Positions 28,472-38,415 are shown, counted from the first letter of the stretch. The stretch: 64,000 nucleotides of DNA from Sphingobacteriales bacterium (GCA_016708305.1 JADJGB010000008.1:930001-994000); one strand, 5' to 3'. Numbers and translations are program-made. Notes: generated from the sequence alone by a model not told the origin.

Positions 28472-29060
28472 ATGGCAATCAAAAAATTTATAACGGGTAA
28501 TTTTTACGATGAGAAAGTATTATTTCCGGCAGTGACGAAAGTTCGCAAGGCTGGGTATAAGCTTTCATGATGTTTACACACCGTTTCCAATTCATGGATT
28601 AGACAAAGTGATGGGGCAAAAAGATACCGACCTGCACATTGCCGGATTTATTTACGGTATCACCGGAACTGCTACAGCTATTGGCTTTATCACATGGGCG
28701 CTTACGGTTGACTGGCAGTTGAACTTTGGCGGTAAACCCTTCTTTTCACTTCCGGCATGGATCCCCATCATTTTTGAATTGACGGTGTTATTTGCTGCGG
28801 TGGGCATGGTGCTTACGTTTTGCTGGCTTTGCCAATTGGCTCCGTTTGTAAAGAAAGATCATTTTAGCCCAAAAATTACTGACGATACGTTTTTAATGGC
28901 CATAGAATGTACCGATAAAACAAATGAGGCAGAAGCGGTTGCATTTTTACAAAGCGCCGGAGCAGCAGAAGTAAAAGTAGAGCACAGAGAAACGGGCTGG
29001 TGGTTTGGTACTTATGATAAGGATACAGTAAAGTTTGGCAAACCGGTACCGGAAGTATAG
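28472..29060 (+). CDS. actD: Alternative complex III subunit D, DUF3341 (frameshifted)
   Basis: About 195 residues. Start ATG 28472 (MAIKKFITGNFYDEKVLFPAV); the frame breaks near 28563 (AAGCTTTCAT should lose one T), after which HDVYTPFPIHGLDKVMG continues into the long open piece 28608-29060. The DUF3341 pattern is clear: two membrane helices (IAGFIYGITGTATAIGFITWAL and IPIIFELTVLFAAVGMVLTFCWL) and a C-terminal cytoplasmic domain. A small membrane subunit of the act complex with no known cofactor. Confidence 0.9.
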
Positions 29061-29135
29061 GTGACGATTATTCTAATTTAAGAAATTATGTCTAACGTCT
29101 GATATCTAAATTCAAAAAAGAGACTTAAACAGAAT

Positions 29136-29756
29136 ATGAAAAAATATTTTTTAATAGGCACAATAATAGCAGGTGGATTGTTAGTAGGCTGCGGGGCCGG
29201 AAATAATAATCCCGGTTATTCTTACATGCCTGACATGGCTTATAGTGTTGCATACGAAACTTATGCCCCAACCGATGCTTTGCAAAAGGCAGGCGTTAGT
29301 TCTTACAACGGATTGCCGGTAGAAGGAACTGTGGCTCAGGATGATGATCTTGGTTTTGTGTATCCTTATAAAAATGATTCTTTGGGCTATGCCCTGTCAA
29401 AAAATGTAAAGAATCCATTAGATACTGTAGCCAATGTTGACCTGAAAGAAGCTGAAAGATTGTATGAAATAAACTGTGGTATTTGTCATGGTTCAAAATT
29501 AGATGGCAATGGTCCATTATTTAACAATGGAAACGGGCCGTATTCAGCAGCGCCTAAGAATTTTAAGGATAAGGATGTAATAGCTTTGGCTGACGGTACG
29601 ATGTATCATTCCATCACTTACGGTATCAGGGCAATGGGTAGCTATGCCTCCCAGTTGAAGCCTATTCAACGCTGGGAGATTATCAAATATATTAGAAGTA
29701 AGCAGGGTAAAACCACAACAACTACTACTGCCTCAGACAGCACTGCTGCAAAATAA
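29136..29756 (+). CDS. actE: Alternative complex III subunit E, monoheme cytochrome c lipoprotein
   Basis: 206 residues. Lipobox LLVGC (Cys about 19), then one heme c motif CGICHG (about residue 112) and a distal Met candidate in GIRAMGSYA. The C-terminus is a low-complexity Thr/Ser tail. It should sit on the periplasmic side and take electrons from ActA/ActB toward the oxidase. A heptamer-like stretch (GTCTAACGTCTGATATCTAA, 29088-29107) lies in the actD-actE spacer. Confidence 0.92.
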   Translation: MKKYFLIGTIIAGGLLVGCGAGNNNPGYSYMPDMAYSVAYETYAPTDALQKAGVSSYNGLPVEGTVAQDDDLGFVYPYKNDSLGYALSKNVKNPLDTVANVDLKEAERLYEINCGICHGSKLDGNGPLFNNGNGPYSAAPKNFKDKDVIALADGTMYHSITYGIRAMGSYASQLKPIQRWEIIKYIRSKQGKTTTTTTASDSTAAK

Positions 29757-29797
29757 AAAACAGAAATAAATTATTTAGAAATAATAAAAGAATCGGA

Positions 29798-31042
29798 ATG
29801 TCAACAGTTGAAAAATTTATTCCTTCAAAAAAGTATAACACTACTGCTTTTATACTGATGGCCGTAGGTCTGTTAGCCGCTATTGTTTTGTACATTACAA
29901 CGCATGGCGCTGCTGCCACCCCCGAAGAACAACAAGCCAAAAGTGCCGTGTTTTGGGCAGCCTTACTTCAAAACAGTGTATTTTTTCTCATGATATGCAA
30001 TGCCACCATGTTCTTTATGTGTGCAACCGCATTGGCATGGGGCGGATGGCAAATAGCTTTTACAAGAGTTACCGAAGCTGTTTCATCAATGGTTCCGATA
30101 ATTGGTGTAATTGCTGTTGTAATTCTGCTTTCAATTGTTTATGGCGGAAATCATGTAATCTACCATTGGACTGATGCAGCCCATGTGGAGCACGATAGTG
30201 TGCTTAATTTTAAAAAAGGATTTTTGAATCCCACATTTTTTACTGTCGTTACTATCCTTACTGTACTCCTCTGGTCATTATTGGGTTGGCAAATGCGCAA
30301 ACTTTCACGTAGTACCGATGAAACATCATGGAAAAATCCTAAACAGAAATATAACTTTCAGTTTAAAAATACTGTAACTGCCGGTTTGTTTATGATTGTA
30401 TTTGCATTGACAGTGATGTCTTCTATTCCCTGGCTTTGGCTGATGAGTATTGATGCGCATTGGTTTAGTACTATGTATAGCTGGTACACATTTGCAAGTA
30501 CCTTTGTTTCCGGAGTAGCCGTTATTACGCTTTTTGTAATTTATCTTAAAAACAAAGGACTATTAGGCATAGTAAATGAAGAGCATCTTCACGATTTGGG
30601 TAAATTTATTTTTGCGTTTTCAATATTCTGGACTTATTTGTGGTTTTCGCAGTTTATGCTTATTTGGTATGCCAACATACCCGAAGAAACTGTCTATTTT
30701 CAGTCAAGAACAAAGGGTTTATATTCCATTGTTTTCTGGACAATGTTTGTCATAAACTTTATTGTGCCGCTTTTAATTTTTATGAGTCGCGACTCTAAGC
30801 GTAACTACACCATTGTTACTTATGTTGCATTATTAGTTATTTTTGGTCACTGGTTGGATTTTTATCAAATGGTATTTCCGGCAGTATCGCCTGATAAGGC
30901 TCCCAATTTGCTGCTTATTCTGGGAGTTGCATTATTTTTTGTAGGTTTGATTATCTATTTTGTTGGGCGAACTTTGAGTAAATATTCTCTGATTGCTTCT
31001 AACCATCCGTTTGTGAAAGAGAGTGTTATTCACCACACTTAA
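29798..31042 (+). CDS. actF: Alternative complex III subunit F, membrane subunit
   Basis: 414 residues, about ten membrane helices, with family segments NSVFFLMICNATMFFMCATALAWGGWQ-type start, WLWLMSIDAHWFSTMYSWYTFAS and FWTYLWFSQFMLIWYANIPEE. ActF is a shorter NrfD/PsrC-like paralogue of ActC and completes the quinol:cytochrome c oxidoreductase. Intact frame. A 36-residue membrane peptide gene and a terminator follow before coxB. Confidence 0.93.
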   Translation: MSTVEKFIPSKKYNTTAFILMAVGLLAAIVLYITTHGAAATPEEQQAKSAVFWAALLQNSVFFLMICNATMFFMCATALAWGGWQIAFTRVTEAVSSMVPIIGVIAVVILLSIVYGGNHVIYHWTDAAHVEHDSVLNFKKGFLNPTFFTVVTILTVLLWSLLGWQMRKLSRSTDETSWKNPKQKYNFQFKNTVTAGLFMIVFALTVMSSIPWLWLMSIDAHWFSTMYSWYTFASTFVSGVAVITLFVIYLKNKGLLGIVNEEHLHDLGKFIFAFSIFWTYLWFSQFMLIWYANIPEETVYFQSRTKGLYSIVFWTMFVINFIVPLLIFMSRDSKRNYTIVTYVALLVIFGHWLDFYQMVFPAVSPDKAPNLLLILGVALFFVGLIIYFVGRTLSKYSLIASNHPFVKESVIHHT

Positions 31043-31093
31043 TAGCGAGTTTAAAAATTAATTAGTAATTTTGATATAGTTAAATCTGAAATT

Positions 31094-31204
31094 ATGCAAA
31101 CTTATATTATACTATTGGTAATAGCCGTTTTGGCTGCTTTGGTTTTCTGGCAAATAGCTGAAGCAGACAGTTTTGTAAACAGAATTAGAAAAAAAAATTC
31201 ATAA
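31094..31204 (+). CDS. Small single-helix membrane protein resembling the N-terminus of subunit II
   Basis: 36 residues: MQTYIILLVIAVLAALVFW, then QIAEADSFVNRIRKKNS. It matches in layout the first 35 residues of the coxB product that starts 143 bp downstream (MQTFLIILILLLGFYIVFQIAKAND...), so it looks like a partial duplication of the coxB 5' end or a related small oxidase-associated subunit. One hydrophobic helix with a basic tail. It lies before an intrinsic terminator, so it would be the last gene of the act transcript. Confidence 0.5.
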   Translation: MQTYIILLVIAVLAALVFWQIAEADSFVNRIRKKNS

Positions 31205-31235
31205 GAAAGAAAAAGACATTCCTTGAAAATAAAAT

Positions 31236-31260
31236 ATCCGCTGCTTGGCGGATTTTTTTT
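31236..31260 (+). terminator. Intrinsic terminator between act and cox genes
   Basis: ATCCGC (31236-31241), 6-nt loop, GCGGAT (31248-31253), then an eight-T tract. It separates the act transcript from coxB, so the cox genes probably have their own promoter or depend on read-through. Confidence 0.75.
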
Positions 31261-31346
31261 GTGGTTTTCATAAAAAATTGAAATCAAAACATGATTTTTA
31301 TCATAATTTCATTATTTTACACTCGCTTAATTAACAAGACTCTTTT

Positions 31347-32398
31347 ATGCAAACTTTTCTGATTATTCTTATCTTATTATTGGGTTTTTATATAGTTTTT
31401 CAGATTGCTAAGGCTAATGATTTAATGGCGATCATTCGCGGTGAAGAAAAATCGCGAAAACAATCCAATAAAATAAGCGCCTACATGCTGTTGGGCTTTT
31501 TGATAGTTGGGCTTTTTGGCGTTTATTGGACACATCACACATTAGGAGATAAAGTATTAAAATTTGGAAGCGCTGCTTCGGATCATGGTATTTTGGTAGA
31601 TGAGATGATAAAATACACCCTCATCATTACCGGTATTGTATTTTTTATTACCCAAATTTTGTTGTTTTGGTATTCTTTTAAATACAGAGAGTCCGAAGAG
31701 CGTAAGTCATACTATTTTCCACATAATAGTAAGTTGGAAATTATCTGGACCTCGGTTCCGGCAATTGTTTTGGCAATACTGATAGTGTTTGGATTGATAA
31801 CATGGTATAAGATAACCGGCGCTGCGCCAAAAGATTCAATGTTGGTGGAAATAACAGGAAGCCAGTTCAAATGGGAGTTTCGTTATCCAGGAAATGATGG
31901 TGTTTTAGGAAAAAATATTATAAAAATATTGATTTGGTAAACGACAATCCACTTGGTCAGATATGGGATGATGCTGCCAACCATGATGATATTTATGTAA
32001 GCAGCGAACCGATGCATCTGGTAGTAAACAAACCGGTGAAATTAGTAATCGGTGCCAAAGATGTAGTACACAGTGTAGGGCTGCCACATTTCAGATTGAA
32101 AATGGATGCAGTACCCGGCACACCTACTACCATTTGGTTTACACCCATAAAAACAACCAAACAAATGCAAAAGGAAACCAGCAATCCCGATTTTGTGTAT
32201 GAAATAGCTTGCGACCAAATGTGCGGCGCAGGACATACAGGCATGAGAGGTGAGATATTGGTAGAAACACAGCAGGAGTTTGATCAGTGGATGAAAAACA
32301 AAAAGCCTAAATGGGCAGCCATCAAAAAGGAAATGCTAACAAACTCACGCGATCAGGCTTTGGTTACCACATCATCCGCTTCGAAGGGAACTAATTAA
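31347..32398 (+). CDS. coxB: Cytochrome c oxidase subunit II (frameshifted)
   Basis: About 350 residues in two pieces (31347-31940, 31934-32398), joined near 31912 by adding one A (GKKYYKNIDLVNDNPLGQIWDD). Three hydrophobic segments (one at the extreme N-terminus, then GFLIVGLFGVYWTHH and YTLIITGIVFFITQILLFWYSF), the SQFKWEFRYPG motif, DVVHSVGLPHFRLKMDAVPG and the CuA site CDQMCGAGHTGM are all present. It accepts electrons from cytochrome c through CuA, which the SCO1 protein at 11246 should load. An ATGAT-N4-ATCAT dyad lies 43 bp upstream of the start. Confidence 0.94.
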
Positions 32399-32450
32399 TT
32401 TGTAAAAAATAAAGACACTAATACTCCAGATTTACATTAAACAATAAAAA

Positions 32451-34259
32451 ATGAGGGATACTTTAAATATGCAACCCGAAATTGCCTCACACGAGGTTGG
32501 CCATTTAGAACATCATGTGCATCATCATAAAGAAACATTTATTACTAAGTATATCTTCAGCACAGATCACAAAATGATTTCAAAACAGTTTTTGGTTACG
32601 GGTATCATTTGGGCGTTGATTGGTGGGCTTTTTTCGGTCTTGTTCAGGCTTCAGTTGGGCTTTCCCGACCATAGTTTCCCTATTTTGGAAACTGTATTTG
32701 GCCGATGGGCCGAGGGTGGAAAAATTAATGCCGAGTTTTATTATGCATTGATTACTATGCACGGCACAATACTTATCTTCTTTGTGCTTACAGCCGGATT
32801 AAGTGGCACATTTTCAAATATGCTTATCCCGCTGCAAGTGGGTGCACGCGACATGGCTTCGCCTTTTATGAATATGCTTTCTTATTGGTTTTTCTTTTTA
32901 GCCAGTGTCATCATGTTTTCCTCATTATTTATTCAAACAGGTCCTGCATCAGGAGGCTGGACAGCTTATCCGCCATTAAGCGCTTTGGGACAGGCCTCTA
33001 GCGGTTCAAAAGCAGGGATGGATTTATGGATTATTTCGATGGCATTGTTTGTGGTGTCTTCTTTGTTAGGAAATCTAAATTACATCTCCACCATATTGAA
33101 CATGCGTACCAAGGGTATGAGTATGACCCGTCTTCCCTTAACGATTTGGTCTTTCCTATTTACCGCTATTTTGGGAGCGCTGGCTTTTCCTGTATTATTG
33201 TCGGGGTTAATTTTATTGCTTTTTGACAGAAATCTGGGTACCAGTTTTTACTTGAGTGATATTTTTGTGGCAGGTCAGGCCTTGTCCAATGAAGGTGGAA
33301 GTGCCATTTTGTTTCAACACCTGTTTTGGTTCTTAGGTCATCCGGAGGTGTATATTATTATTCTTCCTACGATGGGAGTAGTGTCAGAGATTTTGGCGAT
33401 TAATGCAAGAAAACCCATTTTTGGTTACACGGCCATGATCGGTTCGCTACTGGCAATCTGTGTGCTGGCATTATTTGTATGGGCGCATCACATGTTTGTA
33501 ACGGGTATGAACCCTTTCCTTGGATCAGTATTTGTACTACTGACGTTATTGATTGCGGTACCTTCTTCCATAAAAGTATTTAACTGGCTTACGACCATCT
33601 GGAGGGGTAATATTCGATTTACACCTTCTATGTTGTATGCTATAGGTTTTGTTAGTTTCTTTATTTCAGGAGGTCTTACAGGTATTTGGCTGGGCAACTC
33701 AACCATTGACATTCACTTGCACGATACCATGTTCAATATTGCTCACTTTCATTTAGTGATGGGCGTGGCAGCATTTTTTGGAATGTTTGCCGGTGTATAT
33801 CACTGGTTTCCTAAAATGTTTGGTCGATATTTGAATATTACCTTGAGTTACATACACTTCTGGGTGACACTGGCAGGAGCTTATTTGATATTCTGGCCAA
33901 TGCACTATCAGGGAATGGCGGGAATGCCAAGGCGTTATTTAGACAAAAGCATGTGGGTAAGCTTCAGTCAGTTTCATGCTTTGGATGCAATGATAAGTGT
34001 GGTAACCATCATCGTTTTCCTTGCACAAATTTTATTCGTGTTTAACTTTTTCTATTCAATGTATAAAGGAAGAAGATGCAGATCAATGAATCCATGGGGC
34101 GCCACTACATTGGAATGGACGACACCTGTTAACCCCGGACATGGAAACTGGGTGGGGAAAATCCCAGAAGTAAAAAGATGGGCTTATGACTATAGCAAAG
34201 ACGGAAGGGATTTTATACTGCAAACTGAGGGACCGGGAGAAAACGAATCGGTACATTAA
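32451..34259 (+). CDS. coxA: Cytochrome c oxidase subunit I
   Basis: 602 residues, about 12 helices. Heme a/a3 and CuB ligands are in the expected places: MHGTILIFF (low-spin heme His), FWFLGHPEVYIIILP (CuB His with the crosslinked Tyr), AHHMFVTGM (two CuB His) and HFHLVMGVAAFFGMF (heme His pair). This is the catalytic subunit of an aa3-type oxidase, which reduces oxygen and pumps protons. The frame is intact. It follows coxB by 52 bp. Confidence 0.97.
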   Translation: MRDTLNMQPEIASHEVGHLEHHVHHHKETFITKYIFSTDHKMISKQFLVTGIIWALIGGLFSVLFRLQLGFPDHSFPILETVFGRWAEGGKINAEFYYALITMHGTILIFFVLTAGLSGTFSNMLIPLQVGARDMASPFMNMLSYWFFFLASVIMFSSLFIQTGPASGGWTAYPPLSALGQASSGSKAGMDLWIISMALFVVSSLLGNLNYISTILNMRTKGMSMTRLPLTIWSFLFTAILGALAFPVLLSGLILLLFDRNLGTSFYLSDIFVAGQALSNEGGSAILFQHLFWFLGHPEVYIIILPTMGVVSEILAINARKPIFGYTAMIGSLLAICVLALFVWAHHMFVTGMNPFLGSVFVLLTLLIAVPSSIKVFNWLTTIWRGNIRFTPSMLYAIGFVSFFISGGLTGIWLGNSTIDIHLHDTMFNIAHFHLVMGVAAFFGMFAGVYHWFPKMFGRYLNITLSYIHFWVTLAGAYLIFWPMHYQGMAGMPRRYLDKSMWVSFSQFHALDAMISVVTIIVFLAQILFVFNFFYSMYKGRRCRSMNPWGATTLEWTTPVNPGHGNWVGKIPEVKRWAYDYSKDGRDFILQTEGPGENESVH

Positions 34260-34274
34260 GAGAATATATTTTTC

Positions 34275-35201
34275 GTGAACAAGGCTGAAGCATTAAATAC
34301 AGGTATTTTGGAAAAACAGGCTGGTTTAAAGGATTTTGTACAGCTGACAAAACCATCTTTGAGTATAATGGTAGTGTTTAGCAGTGTCATCAGCTATCTG
34401 TTGGTTCCCGAAGTTCAGTATGATGCCTTGCGGATTATTCTGCTTTTTGTTGGTGGTATGTTGGTTACCGGAGGAGCAAATGCTATCAATATGGTACTGG
34501 AAAAGGATACAGATGCACAAATGAAACGTACTTTCAGGAGGCCTGTTGCAGCCGGTAAGATTACACCCGAGCAAGGTTGGGGTTTTGCTATACTAACCGG
34601 CAGTTTGGGAGTTTTTATACTGGGTTATTATTTTAATTGGACTGCCGGTATTTTGGCTGCGCTGAGTTTGTTTCTTTATGGTTTTGTTTACACACCTCTT
34701 AAAAAGGTAAATTCTATTGCAGTACTTATGGGCGCCTTGCCAGGCGCTTTACCTTGCCTTATAGGTTGGGTAGCCGGTTTTGTACCCGGGCAGGAGATAA
34801 TATGGATGGGAGGGATTATTCTGTTTGGTATTCAGTTTTTGTGGCAGTTCCCACATTTTTGGGCGGTAGCCTGGGTAGCTCATAAAGATTACAGCAGAGT
34901 TGGGTTTAAATTGTTGCCAAGCGACAAAGGTCCTACCAAATTTACCGCTTTGCAAACGGTAATTTATTCTTTGCTGCTGACCCCAATTACCTTGGCACCT
35001 TTTTTTACAGATATATGTTCTTTGGATGGCATCAGAGGGATAATAGGAATGATTTTAATTGTGGGAGCCAATATTTTTATGATTCTAAGATCGGTAGGTT
35101 TGTATAAGAAAATGGATGTGCCATCTGCCAGAAAAGTGATGTTTGGCAGCTATATTTATTTGCCTGTCGTATTACTGGCTTTATTACTTGCAAAAATTTA
35201 A
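34275..35201 (+). CDS. ctaB: Protoheme IX farnesyltransferase (heme O synthase)
   Basis: 308 residues starting at GTG 34275 (VNKAEALNTG). A UbiA-family prenyltransferase with seven to nine helices and the first aspartate-rich motif NMVLEKDTDAQMKRTFRRP. It farnesylates heme B to heme O, needed for the heme of the adjacent oxidase. Placed 15 bp after coxA, so translation is probably coupled. Confidence 0.95.
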   Translation: MNKAEALNTGILEKQAGLKDFVQLTKPSLSIMVVFSSVISYLLVPEVQYDALRIILLFVGGMLVTGGANAINMVLEKDTDAQMKRTFRRPVAAGKITPEQGWGFAILTGSLGVFILGYYFNWTAGILAALSLFLYGFVYTPLKKVNSIAVLMGALPGALPCLIGWVAGFVPGQEIIWMGGIILFGIQFLWQFPHFWAVAWVAHKDYSRVGFKLLPSDKGPTKFTALQTVIYSLLLTPITLAPFFTDICSLDGIRGIIGMILIVGANIFMILRSVGLYKKMDVPSARKVMFGSYIYLPVVLLALLLAKI

Positions 35202-35225
35202 AAATAATTAAAGAATATTGAACAA

Positions 35226-35801
35226 ATGATTGTTACAACAGTGGCGCAGGAACAAAACAATAAACTACATCCTTTAAAATTTACACTTTGGGTGGCCATT
35301 GCCAGCATTATAATGATGTTTGCAGGGTTAACAAGCGCTTATATTGTAAAAAGCAATTTTTCAGGTTGGAGAACTATGGCGATTCCCAAGATTTTTTGGG
35401 TGTCCACAGTAGTCATCCTTTTAAGCAGCATTACGATTTATCTGGCTTTGCAAAAGTTTAGAAACCGTGAAATGCAAAAATATAGAGCGCTACTGGGAAC
35501 TACACTGGTTCTGGGATTGCTGTTTATTGTTTGTCAATTTATAGGCTACTCGGAGCTTTGGAGCCAAAACGTAAGATTTAAAGGGTCATCGGGCGCAGGC
35601 CAGTTTTTCTATGTCATCACAGGTTTACATGCGCTTCATGTTTTGGGAGGTTTTGTAGCTATGGCTATTATGTTTTTGCGATCATTTTTTGGTAAAACAA
35701 AATCTTACAGTGCAGTGCCTGTAGAAGTGATGGGGATTTACTGGCATTTTGTAGATATTTTATGGATTTATTTGATGGTTTTCTTTTTAATAACAGCTTA
35801 A
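35226..35801 (+). CDS. Cytochrome c oxidase subunit III family protein (first copy)
   Basis: 191 residues, five helices. Segments ASIIMMFAGLTSAYIVK, QFFYVITGLHALHVLGGFVAM and a C-terminal GIYWHFVDILWIYLMVFFL are typical of subunit III. It lacks the first two helices of the long form. Bacteroidetes cox operons usually carry two subunit III-like genes in tandem, and this is the shorter one. Confidence 0.9.
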   Translation: MIVTTVAQEQNNKLHPLKFTLWVAIASIIMMFAGLTSAYIVKSNFSGWRTMAIPKIFWVSTVVILLSSITIYLALQKFRNREMQKYRALLGTTLVLGLLFIVCQFIGYSELWSQNVRFKGSSGAGQFFYVITGLHALHVLGGFVAMAIMFLRSFFGKTKSYSAVPVEVMGIYWHFVDILWIYLMVFFLITA

Positions 35802-35822
35802 AAATTATTATAAAACAAGTTT

Positions 35823-36703
35823 ATGGACCAGTCAACAGCATTATCATCCAAAGGCATTAATTGGTGGAGCGGAGGCAAAAGTCCGTTCAATCTGGAGTAT
35901 GGCAAACTAATGATGTGGTTTTTCCTTGTGAGTGACGCTTTCACTTTTGGGGGATTTCTGATATCTTATGGTACCGTTCGTTTTAGCCAGAACTACTGGC
36001 CCGATCCCTCTGTTGTATTTAATGCATTTCCCTTTGCAGGCCATGCCAATCTGCCTCTCGCATTTGTAAGTGTGATGACCTTCGTCCTCATCCTTAGTTC
36101 GGTAACGATGGTGCTGGCGGTACATGCAGGGCATAATCGGAATCAAAAGGAAGTGGAAAAATGGCTGATTTGGACCATCATCGGAGGGTTGTTCTTCCTG
36201 GGTTGTCAGGCATGGGAGTGGCATCACCTTTATTTTGGCGATCTCCCGGTGGTAAGGAACGGTCATATTGAACTGATTGGTCAGGCAACCAATATCAATC
36301 CTTGGGAGAACTGGTTCAAGGCAAAGCGCTGGCAGATGCGTTGAATAACACATCTGTAAATACACTGGCTTCTCTGGTGAGTGAAAATCACCTGAGTGAT
36401 GTGAGCCATGCCCAATTGCTGGCTTCACAAAAATCTGAGTTGGTGAACATGATAGCAAATTCTAATATCCATATAAGAGAAACAGGGCCGGTAGCTTTTG
36501 GAGGCTTTTTCTTCGGTATTACCGGATTCCATGGTTTCCACGTGTTAAGTGGTATCATCATCAATATTATAATGCTATTAATGACCCGTGCAAATGTTTT
36601 TGAAAGAAGAGGTCAGTATCTGATGATAGAAAAAGCCGGACTTTACTGGCACTTTGTAGATTTGGTATGGGTATTTGTATTTATGGCATTTTATCTTGTA
36701 TAA
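35823..36703 (+). CDS. coxC: Cytochrome c oxidase subunit III (second copy, frameshifted)
   Basis: About 293 residues in two pieces (35823-36344 and 36302-36703), joined near 36305 where GGG should be GGGG (NINPWGELVQGKALADAL). The subunit III features are MMWFFLVSDAFTFGGFLISYG, an insert of about 70 residues after the break, then FFGITGFHGFHVLSGIIINI and GLYWHFVDLVWVFVFMAFYLV. It stabilises the catalytic core; no cofactors. Confidence 0.92.
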
Positions 36704-36737
36704 ACTTCTTTAATTCATTTTTAGAAATTAAAATAAT

Positions 36738-37199
36738 ATGGAACAAGCATCTGTTATATCTCCAGAAATTACATTTGAACATCATCAGGATACTCCTTCT
36801 TTTAAGAAAAGGGTAATTAAAACAACCATTATCCTATCGGTAATTACACTGATCGAGTTGGCATTAGGTTTTACCATTTATCTATTACATAAAGGAACAA
36901 CACCGCCCAGTTATTCCCTGGTGTTGTTTTTTAAGGGTGTTATTTGTATTCTCACAATGTTGAAGGCTTATTATATTGTTTCTGTTTTCATGCACCTGGG
37001 CGATGAACTCAAGCGATTTATTATCGCCATTATTTTACCCATGCTATTGTTTGTATGGTTTATCATTGCGTTTTTGTGGGATGGCAGTTCCTACAGGGAC
37101 CTTAATAATACTTACAATAAATATTTTTACGAAACTACTACGCCGGGCAAGCAAACTGTAGAAAAGGCTGTGCCTTTGGAACCGGTGGGGAAGCAATAA
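36738..37199 (+). CDS. Cytochrome c oxidase subunit IV family protein
   Basis: 153 residues: three hydrophobic helices (TIILSVITLIELALGFTIYLL, SLVLFFKGVICILTMLKAYYIVSVFMHLGDE and IIAIILPMLLFVWFIIAFLWDG). MHLGDE is the familiar subunit IV signature. It is the last gene of the operon and is followed by a bidirectional terminator. Confidence 0.9.
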   Translation: MEQASVISPEITFEHHQDTPSFKKRVIKTTIILSVITLIELALGFTIYLLHKGTTPPSYSLVLFFKGVICILTMLKAYYIVSVFMHLGDELKRFIIAIILPMLLFVWFIIAFLWDGSSYRDLNNTYNKYFYETTTPGKQTVEKAVPLEPVGKQ

Positions 37200-37212
37200 A
37201 ATAGTTTGAATT

Positions 37213-37243
37213 AAAAATGCCACTGAAATCCAGTGGCATTTTT
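37213..37243. terminator. Bidirectional terminator between the cox operon and korB
   Basis: AAAAATGCCACTG (37213-37225) pairs perfectly with CAGTGGCATTTTT (37231-37243) around a 5-nt loop. The A and T flanks serve both strands, as expected between convergent genes. Confidence 0.85.
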
Positions 37244-37269
37244 AAATTTATTAAGTATGAAATCCTCGC

Positions 37270-38298
37270 CTAATTCTGTATGGTCCAAACCTCATTTCCT
37301 CTGAGGAGTACATTCAGGTTTGCCGGTTTGGATTTTGCTGCATTTTCTATTTGTTGTTCCATGATTTCTTCGTAGCAGAGGCGGTCGTTTTCGTAAAATA
37401 CGCCAAACGGACGGGGCAGATGGTCTGCAATAGATGGATCATCGTGAATTCGAGCCAAAATCTGAGCTTTGTAAATATCATTTTCATCATGTATCCATAA
37501 ATCGTCCAAGCTGTATTTTTCGCCAATTGTTACTACCTGAGGCTGAAAACCGTCTAAGCGTAGGCCTTTATTGTTCTCTTTTCCGAAAACTAATGGTTTG
37601 CCTTGCTCCAAAAACAGTGTTTCATCGGGTTTGGAACCTTTTTCGGTAAAAACCTCAAAAGCGCCGTCGTTGAAAATGTTACAGTTTTGGTATATTTCCA
37701 GAAATGATGTTCCTTTATGCTTGTGCGACCTTAGCAACATTGCTTGCAGATGTTTGGGGTCGCGGTCCAGACTGCGTGCAAAAAAAGTACCATTAGAACC
37801 CAACGCCAGCGCAGCAGGATTAAAAGGGTAGTCGATGCTACCGTACGGGGTGGATTTGGTAATCTTATTTTGTTCAGAAGTAGGAGAGTATTGACCTTTA
37901 GTTAACCCGTAAATCTGATTATTAAACATTAATACATTAATGTCCAAATTACGGCGTAGTAGGTGAATAGTATGATTTCCTCCAATACTGAGGCTGTCTC
38001 CATCTCCAGTTACCACCCATACGCTCAGTTCGGGTCTGGAGGCTTTCAAGCCGGAAGCGATGGACGTGGCTCTTCCATGAATAGAGTGCATACCAAAAGT
38101 ATCAATGTAATAAGGAAAGCGGCTGCTGCAACCAATTCCTGAAATGAATACAATATTTTCTTTAGGAATACCCAAGGTAGGCATTACTCTTTGTACTTGT
38201 GCTAAAATTGAATAATCTCCACATCCTGGGCACCACCGAACTTCCTGATCGGTAACAAAATCCTTCGATGTTAATGCTGGGGTTAAAACTTCTGACAT
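37270..38298 (-). CDS. korB: 2-oxoacid:ferredoxin oxidoreductase, beta subunit (KorB type)
   Basis: 342 residues. Fe-S cysteines in WCPGCGDYSI and SGIGCSSRFPYY, the TPP-binding GDGDSLSIGGNHTIHLLRRN-type motif ending in FNN, and GLTKGQYSPTSE. Together with an alpha subunit it would oxidatively decarboxylate 2-oxoglutarate (or another 2-oxoacid) to acyl-CoA, reducing ferredoxin. In most Bacteroidetes the alpha gene lies just upstream; here rpe is there instead, so the partner must be elsewhere. Confidence 0.92.
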   Translation of the reverse strand: MSEVLTPALTSKDFVTDQEVRWCPGCGDYSILAQVQRVMPTLGIPKENIVFISGIGCSSRFPYYIDTFGMHSIHGRATSIASGLKASRPELSVWVVTGDGDSLSIGGNHTIHLLRRNLDINVLMFNNQIYGLTKGQYSPTSEQNKITKSTPYGSIDYPFNPAALALGSNGTFFARSLDRDPKHLQAMLLRSHKHKGTSFLEIYQNCNIFNDGAFEVFTEKGSKPDETLFLEQGKPLVFGKENNKGLRLDGFQPQVVTIGEKYSLDDLWIHDENDIYKAQILARIHDDPSIADHLPRPFGVFYENDRLCYEEIMEQQIENAAKSKPANLNVLLRGNEVWTIQN

Positions 38299-38415
38299 AA
38301 TCCTTAATTGATAATGTACAAAGGTACATATTCCTTTATAACAAATTTTATTTATTGAGGTTGAAAATCAGCATATCGAACTTTTTCTACAAATGCAGAC
38401 AAATGATACTGAGTA

